Of a stretch of 64,000 nt of DNA, positions 27,458 to 41,852 are shown one piece after another (positions within the stretch are counted from its first letter, which is position 1; each line of letters starts with the position of its first letter). The stretch covers positions 124,001-188,000 of the forward strand of contig JADCFN010000003.1 in NCBI GenBank assembly GCA_020249505.1. Reading direction: 5' to 3'. The notes under the pieces are model-generated. The model had not been told where the DNA came from. It searched no databases and worked only from the letters and a program-made list of their open reading frames with translations. Made by a program: the position numbers and the translations under genes. The DNA comes from Roseomonas sp. (GTDB taxonomy: Bacteria; Pseudomonadota; Alphaproteobacteria; Acetobacterales; Acetobacteraceae).

Positions 27458-29618
27458 ATTTGCTGAACTGCTGCTTGAATTGTTCTGTGAAGAAATCCCG
27501 GCACGCATGCAAGCGCGCGCGGCGGAAGATTTGGCGCGGCTTTTTGCCGATGCCTGCGCCGCATTGCTCGAAGCACCGCCGCGCGACTTTTACGGTGCGC
27601 GCCGCATCGGACTGACCGCGCAATTGAAGCCAAGCGTGACCACGGAAGGCAAGGAAGAACGCGGCCCGCGCATTGGTGCGCCAGATCAGGCGATTGAAGG
27701 CTTCCTCAAAAAACATGGCGCGACGCGCGATGCGTTGAAGGAAGAAGGCCAGTTCTGGGTGCTGTCCAAACCGGGCCGCACGCTGGAAGCGCGCGCGCTG
27801 GTCGCGGAAGCCATGCCCGCGCTGATCCGCGCCTTCCCCTGGCCGAAATCCATGCGCTGGGGCGGCACATCTTCCATGGTGTGGGTGCGGCCCTTGAAGC
27901 GCATTCTGTGCGTGCTGGATGGCGCCGTGGTGCCCTTCACCCTGGCGCAGGGCGGCGATGATGGGCATGGTTTGGCGAGTGATGATGTGACCGAAGGCCA
28001 CCGCGTCATGTCCCCCGGCGCTTTTGCGGTGCGGAACTTCGCTGACTACAAACGGGAACTCGCGGCGCGCCATGTGGTGCTGGAAGCGGAAGACCGCGCG
28101 CGCCTGATCCGTGATGGGATTAGCGCGCTCGCTGCCGCCGAAGGGCTGGAAGTTGTGCCGGATGAGGCGTTGATTGCCGAAGTGGCGGGCTTGGTCGAAT
28201 GGCCGGTGCCTTTGCTTGGGCGGATTGATGACGCCTTCATGGATTTGCCGCCCGAGGTGATGCGCACCACCATGCGCGTCAACCAGCGTTATTTCGCCCT
28301 GCGTAAGAAGGATGGCTCCGCGGCGCCGCGCTTTGCACTGGTGGCCAACATCGCGGCACCGGATGGCGGCGCCGCGATCATCGCCGGCAATGAACGCGTG
28401 CTGCGCGCGCGTTTGGCGGATGCGCGCTTCTTCTTGGATTTGGACCGCAAGCAAAAGCTGGAAAGCTTCCTGCCCAAGCTGGATAGCGTGGTGTTCTACA
28501 AAAAGCTGGGCACGCAGGGGCAGCGTGTAGCACGGCTTGAAAACCTCGCTGGGCTGATTGCGGAAAAACTTGGCGCTGATGCAGCGCTGGCGCGTCGCGC
28601 GGCACAGCTCGCCAAGGCCGATCTTGCTTCCGGCATGGTGGGTGAGTTTCCGGAATTGCAGGGCGTGATGGGGCGCTATTACGCGCTCAGCCAACGTGAG
28701 GATGGATCTGTGGCGTTAGCGATTGCCGAGCATTATCGCCCGGCGGGTGCTGCTGATGCGGTGCCGTGGGAACCCGTCTCCATTGCGGTGGCGCTGGCCG
28801 ATAAGATTGACCAATTGGTTGGTTTCTTCGCCGTGGGTGAAAAGCCTACTGGTAGCGGCGATCCCTTCGCGCTGCGCCGTGCAGCGCTTGGTATCATTCG
28901 CATCATTCGGGAGAATGGGTTGCGCCTCGGCTTAAGAGCGGCACTCCATCACGCGGCAATGGAAATCGCTACCAGTCTTAGCATTTTAGATCACGCCCAG
29001 AGACTCGAGGCTGCGCGGGATTTTGAGCAAAGGGTCGGATCGCAAGCACCCCTCGCATCTAAACTCTATACCTACAGCCAATCCGAGCTAGTCGAACCAG
29101 TCCTAGACTTCCTCGCCGAACGCCTGCGGGTCCAACTCCGCAGCGAAGGCGCCCGCCATGATGTCGTCGCCGCAGTCTTTGGCGCCACACCAGATGACGA
29201 CCTCAACCGCCTGCTCGCCCGCGCCGATGCCGTGCGCGGCTTTGTCGAATCAGACGCCGGCGCCAACCTCCTCGCCGCGCATCGCCGCGCCGTGAATATC
29301 CTCCGCATTGAGGAAAAGCGCGACGGTCACGCTTTTGATACCGGCTATGAAGCGCATTTGCTGAAACTGCCGGAAGAAGCCGCCCTCGCCGCAGCCCTCG
29401 AAGAAGCCGGCAGCCGCATCCGCGTCGATATCGAAGCGGAGGATTTTGAGCGTGCCATGGAAGCCATGGCCGGGCTCCGCGCCCCGGTGGATGCTTTTTT
29501 CGAAAAAGTGATCGTGAACGATCCAGCGCCGGAACTTCGCCGCAATCGTCTGCGACTGCTCGCCCGTCTTCGTGCCGCCATGGATGCCGTGGCGGATTTC
29601 TCCAAGATTGAAGCCTGA
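27450..29618 (+). CDS. glyS: Glycyl-tRNA synthetase beta subunit
   Basis: This is the tRNA-binding and anticodon-recognising subunit of the tetrameric glycyl-tRNA synthetase. The protein has 722 residues, normal for the family, with ELLLELFCEEIPARM at the N-terminus and the HD-like and anticodon-binding regions behind. The start ATG at 27450 lies within the last codons of vapC. A stretch at about 28930-29350 uses more C-ending and A/T-rich codons (CTC, CTA, TTA) than the flanks, which prefer CTG and GCG. The reading frame is intact. Confidence 0.96.
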   Translation: MAEFAELLLELFCEEIPARMQARAAEDLARLFADACAALLEAPPRDFYGARRIGLTAQLKPSVTTEGKEERGPRIGAPDQAIEGFLKKHGATRDALKEEGQFWVLSKPGRTLEARALVAEAMPALIRAFPWPKSMRWGGTSSMVWVRPLKRILCVLDGAVVPFTLAQGGDDGHGLASDDVTEGHRVMSPGAFAVRNFADYKRELAARHVVLEAEDRARLIRDGISALAAAEGLEVVPDEALIAEVAGLVEWPVPLLGRIDDAFMDLPPEVMRTTMRVNQRYFALRKKDGSAAPRFALVANIAAPDGGAAIIAGNERVLRARLADARFFLDLDRKQKLESFLPKLDSVVFYKKLGTQGQRVARLENLAGLIAEKLGADAALARRAAQLAKADLASGMVGEFPELQGVMGRYYALSQREDGSVALAIAEHYRPAGAADAVPWEPVSIAVALADKIDQLVGFFAVGEKPTGSGDPFALRRAALGIIRIIRENGLRLGLRAALHHAAMEIATSLSILDHAQRLEAARDFEQRVGSQAPLASKLYTYSQSELVEPVLDFLAERLRVQLRSEGARHDVVAAVFGATPDDDLNRLLARADAVRGFVESDAGANLLAAHRRAVNILRIEEKRDGHAFDTGYEAHLLKLPEEAALAAALEEAGSRIRVDIEAEDFERAMEAMAGLRAPVDAFFEKVIVNDPAPELRRNRLRLLARLRAAMDAVADFSKIEA

Positions 29619-29629
29619 GGAACCCCCCC

Positions 29630-32302
29630 GTGACACAATGGGTCTATAGCTTCGGCGCCGGCCACAATGAAGGCCGTGCCGATATGCGGAATCTTCTGGG
29701 TGGCAAGGGCGCCAACCTGGCCGAAATGGCCTCGATCGGCCTGCCCGTGCCACCTGGCTTCACCATCACCACCGAAGTCTGCACCGCCTATTACGACAAT
29801 GGGCAGAAATACCCCGATGATCTGGCGCAGCAGGTGCGCGCCGCGTTGGCGCTTATTGAGGAAGCGGTGGGCAATCGCTTCGGTGATCATCACCGGCCCT
29901 TGCTGGTATCCGTGCGCTCCGGCGCGCGGGTTTCCATGCCGGGCATGATGGATACGGTGCTGAACCTTGGCCTGAATGACCAAACTGTCGAAGGCTTGGT
30001 TACGGCTTCCGGCGATGCGCGTTTTGCCTGGGATTCCTATCGCCGTTTCATCCAGATGTATGGGTCCGTCGTGCTCGACGTTGATCATCATCGCTTTGAG
30101 GAAATTATCGAGCATGTGAAGCTCGATACCGGGAAGAATGAAGATACTGAACTCACCGCATCCGAATGGCATCGCGTGGTGGATGGCTATAAGGAAATGG
30201 TCGCGGAAGTGACCGGCAAGCCCTTTCCGCAGGATCCTGAGACGCAGCTTTGGGGCGCGATTGGCGCGGTGTTTGGCAGTTGGATGAACCAGCGGGCGGT
30301 GACCTATCGCCGCCTGCATGACATCCCGGCCGAATGGGGCACCGCGGTCAATGTGCAAGCCATGGTCTTCGGCAATATGGGCGAGGATTGCGCGACAGGC
30401 GTCTGCTTTACGCGCGATCCTTCCACCGGTGAGAATGTCTTTTACGGCGAATATCTGATCAATGCGCAGGGTGAGGATGTGGTGGCGGGCATTCGCACGC
30501 CGCAACCCATGGCGAAGGAACGCTCAAAGCCGACTGAGCGCAGCATGGAAGAAGCCATGCCGGCCGCCTATGCCGAATTGGTGCAGGTGCGCGCCACGCT
30601 GGAACGCCATTACCGTGACATGCAGGACATTGAATTCACGGTGCAGAGCAACAAGCTCTATATGCTGCAAACACGCAATGGTAAGCGCACTGCTGCCGCA
30701 TCATTGAAGATCGCGGTAGATATGGCGTGTGAGGGTTTGATTGATCACACGGAAGCCGTGCGGCGCGTGAACCCCGCCGCGCTGGATCAATTGCTGCACC
30801 CAACACTTGACCCCAAGGCGCCACGCAAGCTTTTGGCAAAGGGCCTGCCGGCTTCGCCCGGCGCGGCGTGTGGTATTGTGGTGTTCAGTGCGGATGAGGC
30901 TGAAGCGCGCGCACAAAAGGGCGAAAGTGTTATTCTGGTGCGGATTGAAACCTCGCCGGAAGATATTCACGGCATGCATGCGGCGCGCGGTGTGCTGACC
31001 ACACGCGGCGGCATGACGAGCCATGCGGCAGTGGTGGCGCGTGGTATGGGCAGGCCCTGCGTGGCGGGTTGCGGCGGTGTCACGGTGGATTACAACAACC
31101 AATATCTCAGCGCGGGCGGCGTGCGCATCGAAGCTGGCCAGACCATCACGTTGGATGGTGCGACGGGTGAGGTGTTCATCGGCACTGTCGCCATGGTGGA
31201 ACCGCAGCTTTCCGGCGATTTCGCGACGCTAATGGGTTGGGCCGATAAGGTGCGGCGCCTGCGCGTGCGCGCGAATGCGGAAACGCCTTTGGATGCGGAA
31301 ACCGCGCGGCGCTTTGGCGCGGAAGGCATCGGCCTTTGCCGCACTGAGCATATGTTCTTTGATCCTGAACGTATTGGTGCCGTGCGCCAGATGATCATGG
31401 CGGAAACCGAACAAGGCCGGCGCGCCGCACTTGCGCGTTTGCTGCCCTTCCAGCGCAAGGATTTTCTGGACCTGTTCGAAATCATGGCGGGCCTGCCGGT
31501 GACGATCCGTCTGCTTGATCCGCCGCTCCATGAATTCCTGCCGCATAGCGAATATGAAATCGCCGAAGTGGCGGCATCCCTCGGCACCGAGGTTGAGGCC
31601 ATGCAGCGGCGCATGCAGGAATTGTCAGAAGCAAACCCGATGCTCGGCCATCGCGGCTGCCGCTTGGGCATTTCCTACCCGGAAATCTATGAAATGCAGG
31701 CGCGCGCGATTTTTGAAGCGGCGGCTGAAATTGGCCGCAAGACGCACAAAGCCCCGGTGCCGGAGATTATGATTCCGCTGGTTGCGACCAAGCGCGAATT
31801 GGAAATTACCCGCGCCATGGTGGACCGCGTGGCGCAGGAAGTTTTCGGCGAGGGCGGCTATCATGTGGTCTACAGCGTCGGCACCATGATCGAATTGCCG
31901 CGCGCGGCACTGACAGCAGATGCCATTGCCACGGCGGCGGATTTCTTTTCCTTCGGCACAAATGACCTGACGCAAACCACCTTCGGCCTTTCGCGCGATG
32001 ATGCCGGCAAGTTCCTGCCGCTCTACATCGAAAAAGGCATTTTTCCGAAGGACCCGTTTGTCTCCATTGATCCGGATGGCGTGGGCGCGCTGGTGCGTAT
32101 CGCGGCTGAGAAGGGCCGCAGCGTGAAAGCCGATATCAAGCTTGGCATTTGTGGGGAGCATGGCGGCGATCCATCCTCCATCCATTTCTGCGAAAGCGTG
32201 GGCTTGGATTACGTTTCCTGTTCGCCCTATCGCGTGCCGGTGGCGCGCCTAGCGGCGGCGCAGGCGGCGCTGCAATCGGGTGGGGCTGATCGCACCGCGT
32301 AA
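29630..32302 (+). CDS. ppdK: Pyruvate, phosphate dikinase
   Basis: The enzyme interconverts pyruvate, ATP and phosphate with PEP, AMP and pyrophosphate. At 890 residues it is full length. The N-terminal nucleotide-binding domain has GGKGANLAEMASIGLPVPPGF. The swivelling histidine domain has GGMTSHAAVVARGMGRPCV, in which the threonine next to the catalytic histidine is the residue controlled by PpsR-type proteins. The C-terminal TIM barrel has CGEHGGDPSS. The start is GTG at 29630, 11 bp after glyS. A ppsR gene lies 8 kb upstream. Confidence 0.97.
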   Translation: MTQWVYSFGAGHNEGRADMRNLLGGKGANLAEMASIGLPVPPGFTITTEVCTAYYDNGQKYPDDLAQQVRAALALIEEAVGNRFGDHHRPLLVSVRSGARVSMPGMMDTVLNLGLNDQTVEGLVTASGDARFAWDSYRRFIQMYGSVVLDVDHHRFEEIIEHVKLDTGKNEDTELTASEWHRVVDGYKEMVAEVTGKPFPQDPETQLWGAIGAVFGSWMNQRAVTYRRLHDIPAEWGTAVNVQAMVFGNMGEDCATGVCFTRDPSTGENVFYGEYLINAQGEDVVAGIRTPQPMAKERSKPTERSMEEAMPAAYAELVQVRATLERHYRDMQDIEFTVQSNKLYMLQTRNGKRTAAASLKIAVDMACEGLIDHTEAVRRVNPAALDQLLHPTLDPKAPRKLLAKGLPASPGAACGIVVFSADEAEARAQKGESVILVRIETSPEDIHGMHAARGVLTTRGGMTSHAAVVARGMGRPCVAGCGGVTVDYNNQYLSAGGVRIEAGQTITLDGATGEVFIGTVAMVEPQLSGDFATLMGWADKVRRLRVRANAETPLDAETARRFGAEGIGLCRTEHMFFDPERIGAVRQMIMAETEQGRRAALARLLPFQRKDFLDLFEIMAGLPVTIRLLDPPLHEFLPHSEYEIAEVAASLGTEVEAMQRRMQELSEANPMLGHRGCRLGISYPEIYEMQARAIFEAAAEIGRKTHKAPVPEIMIPLVATKRELEITRAMVDRVAQEVFGEGGYHVVYSVGTMIELPRAALTADAIATAADFFSFGTNDLTQTTFGLSRDDAGKFLPLYIEKGIFPKDPFVSIDPDGVGALVRIAAEKGRSVKADIKLGICGEHGGDPSSIHFCESVGLDYVSCSPYRVPVARLAAAQAALQSGGADRTA

Positions 32303-33054
32303 TGGCAGCGGCGCCAACATCCGCGGGGCGGGAAAAGCGTTGCGGGGTTTGCGGCCATGAAAGCCGCCAACCGAGCTTCCGCCCGCCCGTGCCGGAACAG
32401 GCGCCTGATTTGGATTTGCGACCCAGTGAGCCGGTGCGTTCCACCATGGCGCGCTGGCTGCAAGCCTGCCCGCATTGTGGTTATGCGGCGCCCGATATCA
32501 CAGAAGCGCATCCCGCCGGCGCGCAAGCTGTGGCGGCGGCGCCCTATCGCGCGCTGATTGCCGATACTGCGCACCCTGTTCTGGCTCGGCGCTTTCTGGC
32601 CTGGGCGCATGTGTTGGAAGAAACCGGCGCCTTGCATGCGGCGGCCGAGGCAACGCTGCATGCGGCTTGGGTGGCGGATGACCTCAACCGCGAAGACCTG
32701 GCGCGGCAATGGCGCCGCGAGGCCGTAGCGCTGTGGCGGAGCGGCCCGGCGCTTGATGCTGAACAATCCGTGCGCGTGATTGATGCGCTCCGCCGTGCGG
32801 GGGATTTTGCTGAGGCGGCAGCAGCGGCGGAAGCGCTTGATGCGCTCAATCCGCCCGAAGCGGTGGCGCAAGTAACAGCTTTGGAAGTAAGGCTGATTGC
32901 GGGAGAGGATATGGGGCGGCATAGCATCGCCTCGGCCCTCGCCCCCCCGGCGCGGCGGCCGCATGTGACGCATCAACAATCCCCAGGGGCAAAAAAAAGG
33001 CCGCCCGAGGGGGGCGGCCTGAAATCCTGGCTGCGCAGGATATTTAGGGGTTAA
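32302..33054 (+). CDS. Zinc-ribbon, helical-repeat hypothetical protein
   Basis: This 250-residue protein starts by overlapping the ppdK stop by one base (TAATG). It has two Cys pairs, CGVCGHES (about 14-21) and CPHCGYAAPD (about 56-65), consistent with one zinc site. A TPR-like helical region at about 80-205 follows, and then a basic tail GLKSWLRRIFRG. It resembles the DUF2225 type in layout, but I am not certain. Its last 20 codons are encoded by the terminator of the opposing DUF1127 gene. The role is unknown, and it is probably cotranscribed with ppdK. Confidence 0.7.
   Translation: MAAAPTSAGREKRCGVCGHESRQPSFRPPVPEQAPDLDLRPSEPVRSTMARWLQACPHCGYAAPDITEAHPAGAQAVAAAPYRALIADTAHPVLARRFLAWAHVLEETGALHAAAEATLHAAWVADDLNREDLARQWRREAVALWRSGPALDAEQSVRVIDALRRAGDFAEAAAAAEALDALNPPEAVAQVTALEVRLIAGEDMGRHSIASALAPPARRPHVTHQQSPGAKKRPPEGGGLKSWLRRIFRG
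32991..33020 (-). terminator. Intrinsic terminator of the DUF1127 gene, inside the opposing gene
   Basis: On the minus strand the stem AGGCCGCCC/GGGCGGCCT (9 bp, 5-nt loop) is followed by eight T residues. It lies 31 bp after the DUF1127 stop and entirely within the coding 3' end of the plus-strand zinc-ribbon gene. Confidence 0.85.
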
Positions 33055-33386
33055 GCGGCCCGTCCCGTCGGCAGCACGCCATCATTGGCGGCTTGCAGCG
33101 CAAAGCCCGGCTCAAAAACGCGGCTGATTTCACCGCGCGCCAAGCCGATATCGGCAAGCTGCGTGTCCGAAAGCTGATCCAGCGCCTTATAAGTGTCGCG
33201 CTTGGTCGGCCAGGTGGCGATGGCGGTCAGCACGGCGCCGAGGCCGGCCCCAATCATTTTGAAGGCATGGCCGAATGCCTGCTTGCGCGCGGTGGCACGG
33301 GCGGCGGCGGCTTCGCGGTGAATAGCCTCAATCGTCGCGGCGCGGGCCGAGAGGCTGGTTTCGAGATTGGCGAAATGCGTGTTCAT
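33051..33386 (-). CDS. DUF1127 family protein, long form
   Basis: This 111-residue protein carries the DUF1127 motif at its C-terminal half: YKALDQLSDTQLADIGLARGEI (about residues 68-89). Most DUF1127 proteins are 45-75 residues. This one has an N-terminal helical extension with a weakly hydrophobic segment FKMIGAGLGAVLTAIATW. The ATG at 33386 follows AAAGGAAAG. Small DUF1127 proteins are linked to phosphate metabolism and RNA turnover in alphaproteobacteria. The role here is open. It overlaps the zinc-ribbon gene tail to tail by 4 bp and has its own strong terminator. Confidence 0.85.
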   Translation of the reverse strand: MNTHFANLETSLSARAATIEAIHREAAAARATARKQAFGHAFKMIGAGLGAVLTAIATWPTKRDTYKALDQLSDTQLADIGLARGEISRVFEPGFALQAANDGVLPTGRAA

Positions 33387-33566
33387 GTTTAGCTTTCCTT
33401 TGCGGAGGTGCTGGCCAATAGGGCAGCAACCCTGTCCGATAGGCGATGATATAGAGGCTTCTGGGGCACAGGTGATGCGCGAAGACAACAGTATAGCCAT
33501 GCGTCAGACGCATGTATCCACAGGAAGTCATGCAACAATTGAGAAACAATTGGTCAGGAGTTGCTC

Positions 33567-39123
<5,557 letters not shown>

Positions 39124-39141
39124 TGGCGCGCCGCCCCGCTC

Positions 39142-39984
39142 TCAGAAAATCTTGTTCAGCATCCGGCTGACAAAGCCAGGACGCTCACCGCGTTGTTCGG
39201 CGCCGGCGGCAACCAGCAGCGCATAGCTATCGGCGTACCAATCGCTGCCGGGGTAATTATAGCCAAGCACGGCGGCGTTACGGCGCGCTTCTTCGGGCAG
39301 GCCAAGGTTCAGGTAGATTTCCACCAGCCGATGCAAAGCTTCGGGCACATGGTTGGTGGTCTGGAAATCCTCCACCACGCGGCGATAGCGGCCAATGGCA
39401 GCCTGATGCAGGCCCTGGCGCTGATAGAAGCGCCCAACAGTCATTTCCTTGCCGGCAAGATGGTCGCGGCCCAGGTCAATCTTCAGCCGGGCATCGCGCG
39501 CATAGGCACTATCGGGGAAGCGGTTGATAACTTCCTGAAGTGCTGCGATGGCAATGGTGGTCTGGCGCTGGTCGCGCTGCGCATCGGTGATTTGTTCATA
39601 TTGCGATAGCGCGCGCAGGTAATAGGCATAGGCAATGTCGCGATGCGCGGGGTGAAGCTGAATGAAGCGATCCAATGCGCCAATGGCTTCCGTGTAGCGA
39701 TTGCGCAGATATTCCGTATAGGCCGCCATCAGCTTGGCGCTGGTGGACCAGGTGGAATAGGGGTGCTCACGCTCAATGGAATCGAAATACTCAACCGCCC
39801 GGGCATAGTTGCGCGCGCGCAGGTTTTGCATGCCAAGTGCATAAAGCTGCTGCGGTTCCTCATCCGCCGCATTGGCGGTGACGCGCCGCGTGAGCGAGGG
39901 GTCCGCGCCGGTGGTGTTCGTTGGGCCCGAACTGCCACAAGCTGCAAGGGTCAGAAGCAGAGCTATCGTAAGAAAGCGGCGCAT
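39142..39984 (-). CDS. bamD: Outer membrane assembly lipoprotein BamD
   Basis: This essential lipoprotein of the BAM complex inserts beta-barrel proteins into the outer membrane. It has a lipobox LTLAACGSSG (Cys about residue 16) and five TPR-like helical hairpins over about residues 40-260, including QQLYALGMQNLRARNYARAVEYFDS. The 280-residue length is normal for alphaproteobacteria. It lies 18 bp upstream of recN and 82 bp after lpxC on the same strand. Confidence 0.94.
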   Translation of the reverse strand: MRRFLTIALLLTLAACGSSGPTNTTGADPSLTRRVTANAADEEPQQLYALGMQNLRARNYARAVEYFDSIEREHPYSTWSTSAKLMAAYTEYLRNRYTEAIGALDRFIQLHPAHRDIAYAYYLRALSQYEQITDAQRDQRQTTIAIAALQEVINRFPDSAYARDARLKIDLGRDHLAGKEMTVGRFYQRQGLHQAAIGRYRRVVEDFQTTNHVPEALHRLVEIYLNLGLPEEARRNAAVLGYNYPGSDWYADSYALLVAAGAEQRGERPGFVSRMLNKIF

Positions 39985-40066
39985 TGGTCCCGGTTCAACA
40001 GAAAGACGCCGCAGATATAGGCCAGATTGGCCGCAGGTGAAATCGCCCCGCGGCGATTGACCGAAA

Positions 40067-41014
40067 TCAGACGAGGGCCGGGGCCTTTTGCTTGGCCAGG
40101 GCCGCGCCCTGCCCGCGCATTGCCGTACCGCCCACCCAGCGCCAGGCGGTTGGGTCAGCGAAAAGGGCGCGTAAAAGCTGGTTGTTCAGCCCATGGCCGG
40201 ACCGGCTGCCAATGAAACGGGCGCGCAGCGGTGCGCCGGCCAGGGCAAGGTCCCCCACCACATCCAGCATCTTGTGGCGGATGAATTCATCCGTATGGCG
40301 CAGCCCGCCGGGGTTCAGAATGGTCATGCCATCCACGACCACGGCATTTTCCAGGCTGCCGCCAAGGGCCAGACCAGCTTGGCGCAGGCGATCCACATCT
40401 TCCGAAAGGCCGAAAGTGCGCGAATTGGCCAGGGCGGCGCGGAAGGCTTCCGGCGAGAGGCGGAAATTCAGCGATTGATGGCCAATGGCCGTATTGGGGT
40501 AGTCAATTTCTAGCGCCGCATCGAAGGCCAATTCGGCATTGGGGCGCAATTCAGCGAAAGCACCGCGGCCATCTTCCACGCGAACCGGGCGCAGCACCTC
40601 AATCACTTGGCGCGGCGCGGCGCTGGTCGCGATGCCGGCGCAATCAATCAGGAATAGGAAGGGCGCGGCGGAGCCATCCAGGATGGGAACTTCTGGCCCA
40701 TCCACTTCAACGATGGCATCATCAATGCCGGCACCCGCAAGCGCGGCCATGATGTGTTCAATGGTGCCGATGCGTGCCTGAGGCGCGGTCGGCGCGGCAA
40801 TCGTGGTGCAAAGCCGGGTATCGGTGACGAAATCGAAGCGGGCCGGGATATCAATGCCAAGATCGGTGCGGCGGAATTGAATGCCAGCACCGGCAGCGGC
40901 GGGGTGAAGGGTGAGGGACATCCGGCGGCCGGAATGCAGCCCATCGCCCATGCACCCGATGGGTGCCTTGAGTGTCCTGCGCCGCGCATGTTCCGTGGGG
41001 AGAAAACCGTCCAT
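40067..41014 (-). CDS. lpxC: UDP-3-O-acyl-N-acetylglucosamine deacetylase LpxC
   Basis: LpxC performs the committed step of lipid A synthesis. The protein has 315 residues. Zinc ligands and catalytic residues are visible in IGTIEHIMAALAGAGIDDA, DGSAAPF and FIRHKMLDVVGDLALAG, and the C-terminal GHGLNNQLLRALF carries the second catalytic histidine. The ftsQAZ genes that often precede lpxC are absent, and a phosphatase gene lies upstream. The 187-bp gap before the ATG is A+T-rich at 41090-41180 and likely holds its promoter. Confidence 0.96.
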   Translation of the reverse strand: MDGFLPTEHARRRTLKAPIGCMGDGLHSGRRMSLTLHPAAAGAGIQFRRTDLGIDIPARFDFVTDTRLCTTIAAPTAPQARIGTIEHIMAALAGAGIDDAIVEVDGPEVPILDGSAAPFLFLIDCAGIATSAAPRQVIEVLRPVRVEDGRGAFAELRPNAELAFDAALEIDYPNTAIGHQSLNFRLSPEAFRAALANSRTFGLSEDVDRLRQAGLALGGSLENAVVVDGMTILNPGGLRHTDEFIRHKMLDVVGDLALAGAPLRARFIGSRSGHGLNNQLLRALFADPTAWRWVGGTAMRGQGAALAKQKAPALV

Positions 41015-41201
41015 CGAACTCTACATTTCCGGGCCGAAAGCAGCGCGGGGAGCGCGACCCTCATCAGCCCAAAGTTACTTTCCCATGAAGATCTGACAAA
41101 AGCGATTCAAGCCTTGTTTCTGCATGTTTCATTCCAAATATCTGATTTTATTGAAATGGTGCAACGCAAAAAGAGGCGAAATCAAGGCGCGCCTGCCCTG
41201 A

Positions 41202-41846
41202 TCACTCCCGACGCAAAACCTGATCCACCAGCCGATCCGCCCAGGCATTGCTGGAAAAACCCTCCCGCAGTGCCGCTTCGGAATAGATATCACGAACCCA
41301 TTCCAGGAAGGGGATGCCCGGATTGTCGCGCTGGAAGGTGGCAAAGCTTTTGAAGAAGGCATCCAGAATACCGGTGCGGGCCGCCGCAACATGACCGTAG
41401 CGGAGTGAGAGCTGGGCGAGCGCCTCCTGCACTGGGCGGCCTTGCAGCAAAAGCCAAATGCCTGCCGCAAGCCCGGTACGATCAGCCCCCGATTTGCAGT
41501 GGATCAGCGCCGGTTCCTCAATTTCCTGGAAAATCCCAGCCAGGCGTAGAATGCGGTCCTTATGCGGTGCGCCGCGGCTTTCGAAAGGCGCGTCTACATG
41601 CGCCAGGCCAAGCCGCGCCGCTTCGGCCCGGCTCAGCGCATCGGCGCCGCAATCGGTGCGATGTCCCCGCAGATTGATGATGGTGCGGATGCCATGATGC
41701 CGCGCCACCTGGCGCATTTGCCAGGGCAGCGGGTGGTTGGATCGGTAAAGCCGCCCGGGCGCCACCACACCCCAATTGCGCCAACCCAGGCGCAGAATGG
41801 CGTGGTCAATGAAAAGCGCATTGCCCCAGGCGGCTGATGGCGTCAC
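41202..41846 (-). CDS. Dual-specificity/tyrosine phosphatase-like protein
   Basis: This 214-residue cysteine phosphatase has the active-site loop HCKSGADRTGLAAG (about residues 118-131), matching H-C-x5-R-[ST]. An upstream RSNHPLPWQMRQVARHHGIRTIINLRG segment carries the general-acid region. Many bacterial members act on phosphoinositides or phosphotyrosine. The substrate is unknown here. The start is GTG at 41846, 6 bp after the Bug receptor stop, so both are probably cotranscribed. Confidence 0.88.
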   Translation of the reverse strand: MTPSAAWGNALFIDHAILRLGWRNWGVVAPGRLYRSNHPLPWQMRQVARHHGIRTIINLRGHRTDCGADALSRAEAARLGLAHVDAPFESRGAPHKDRILRLAGIFQEIEEPALIHCKSGADRTGLAAGIWLLLQGRPVQEALAQLSLRYGHVAAARTGILDAFFKSFATFQRDNPGIPFLEWVRDIYSEAALREGFSSNAWADRLVDQVLRRE

Positions 41847-41852
41847 GCGCCG

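Noticed and set aside
27441-28694. Long minus-strand open frame under glyS
   Set aside because: It lies opposite a certain glyS reading frame and has no ribosome-binding site or recognisable domain. It is a product of GC-rich codon bias.
33510-33518. GTATCCACA, a DnaA-box-like site
   Set aside because: It is a single one-mismatch match in an ordinary promoter gap, with no clustering and no supporting synteny.
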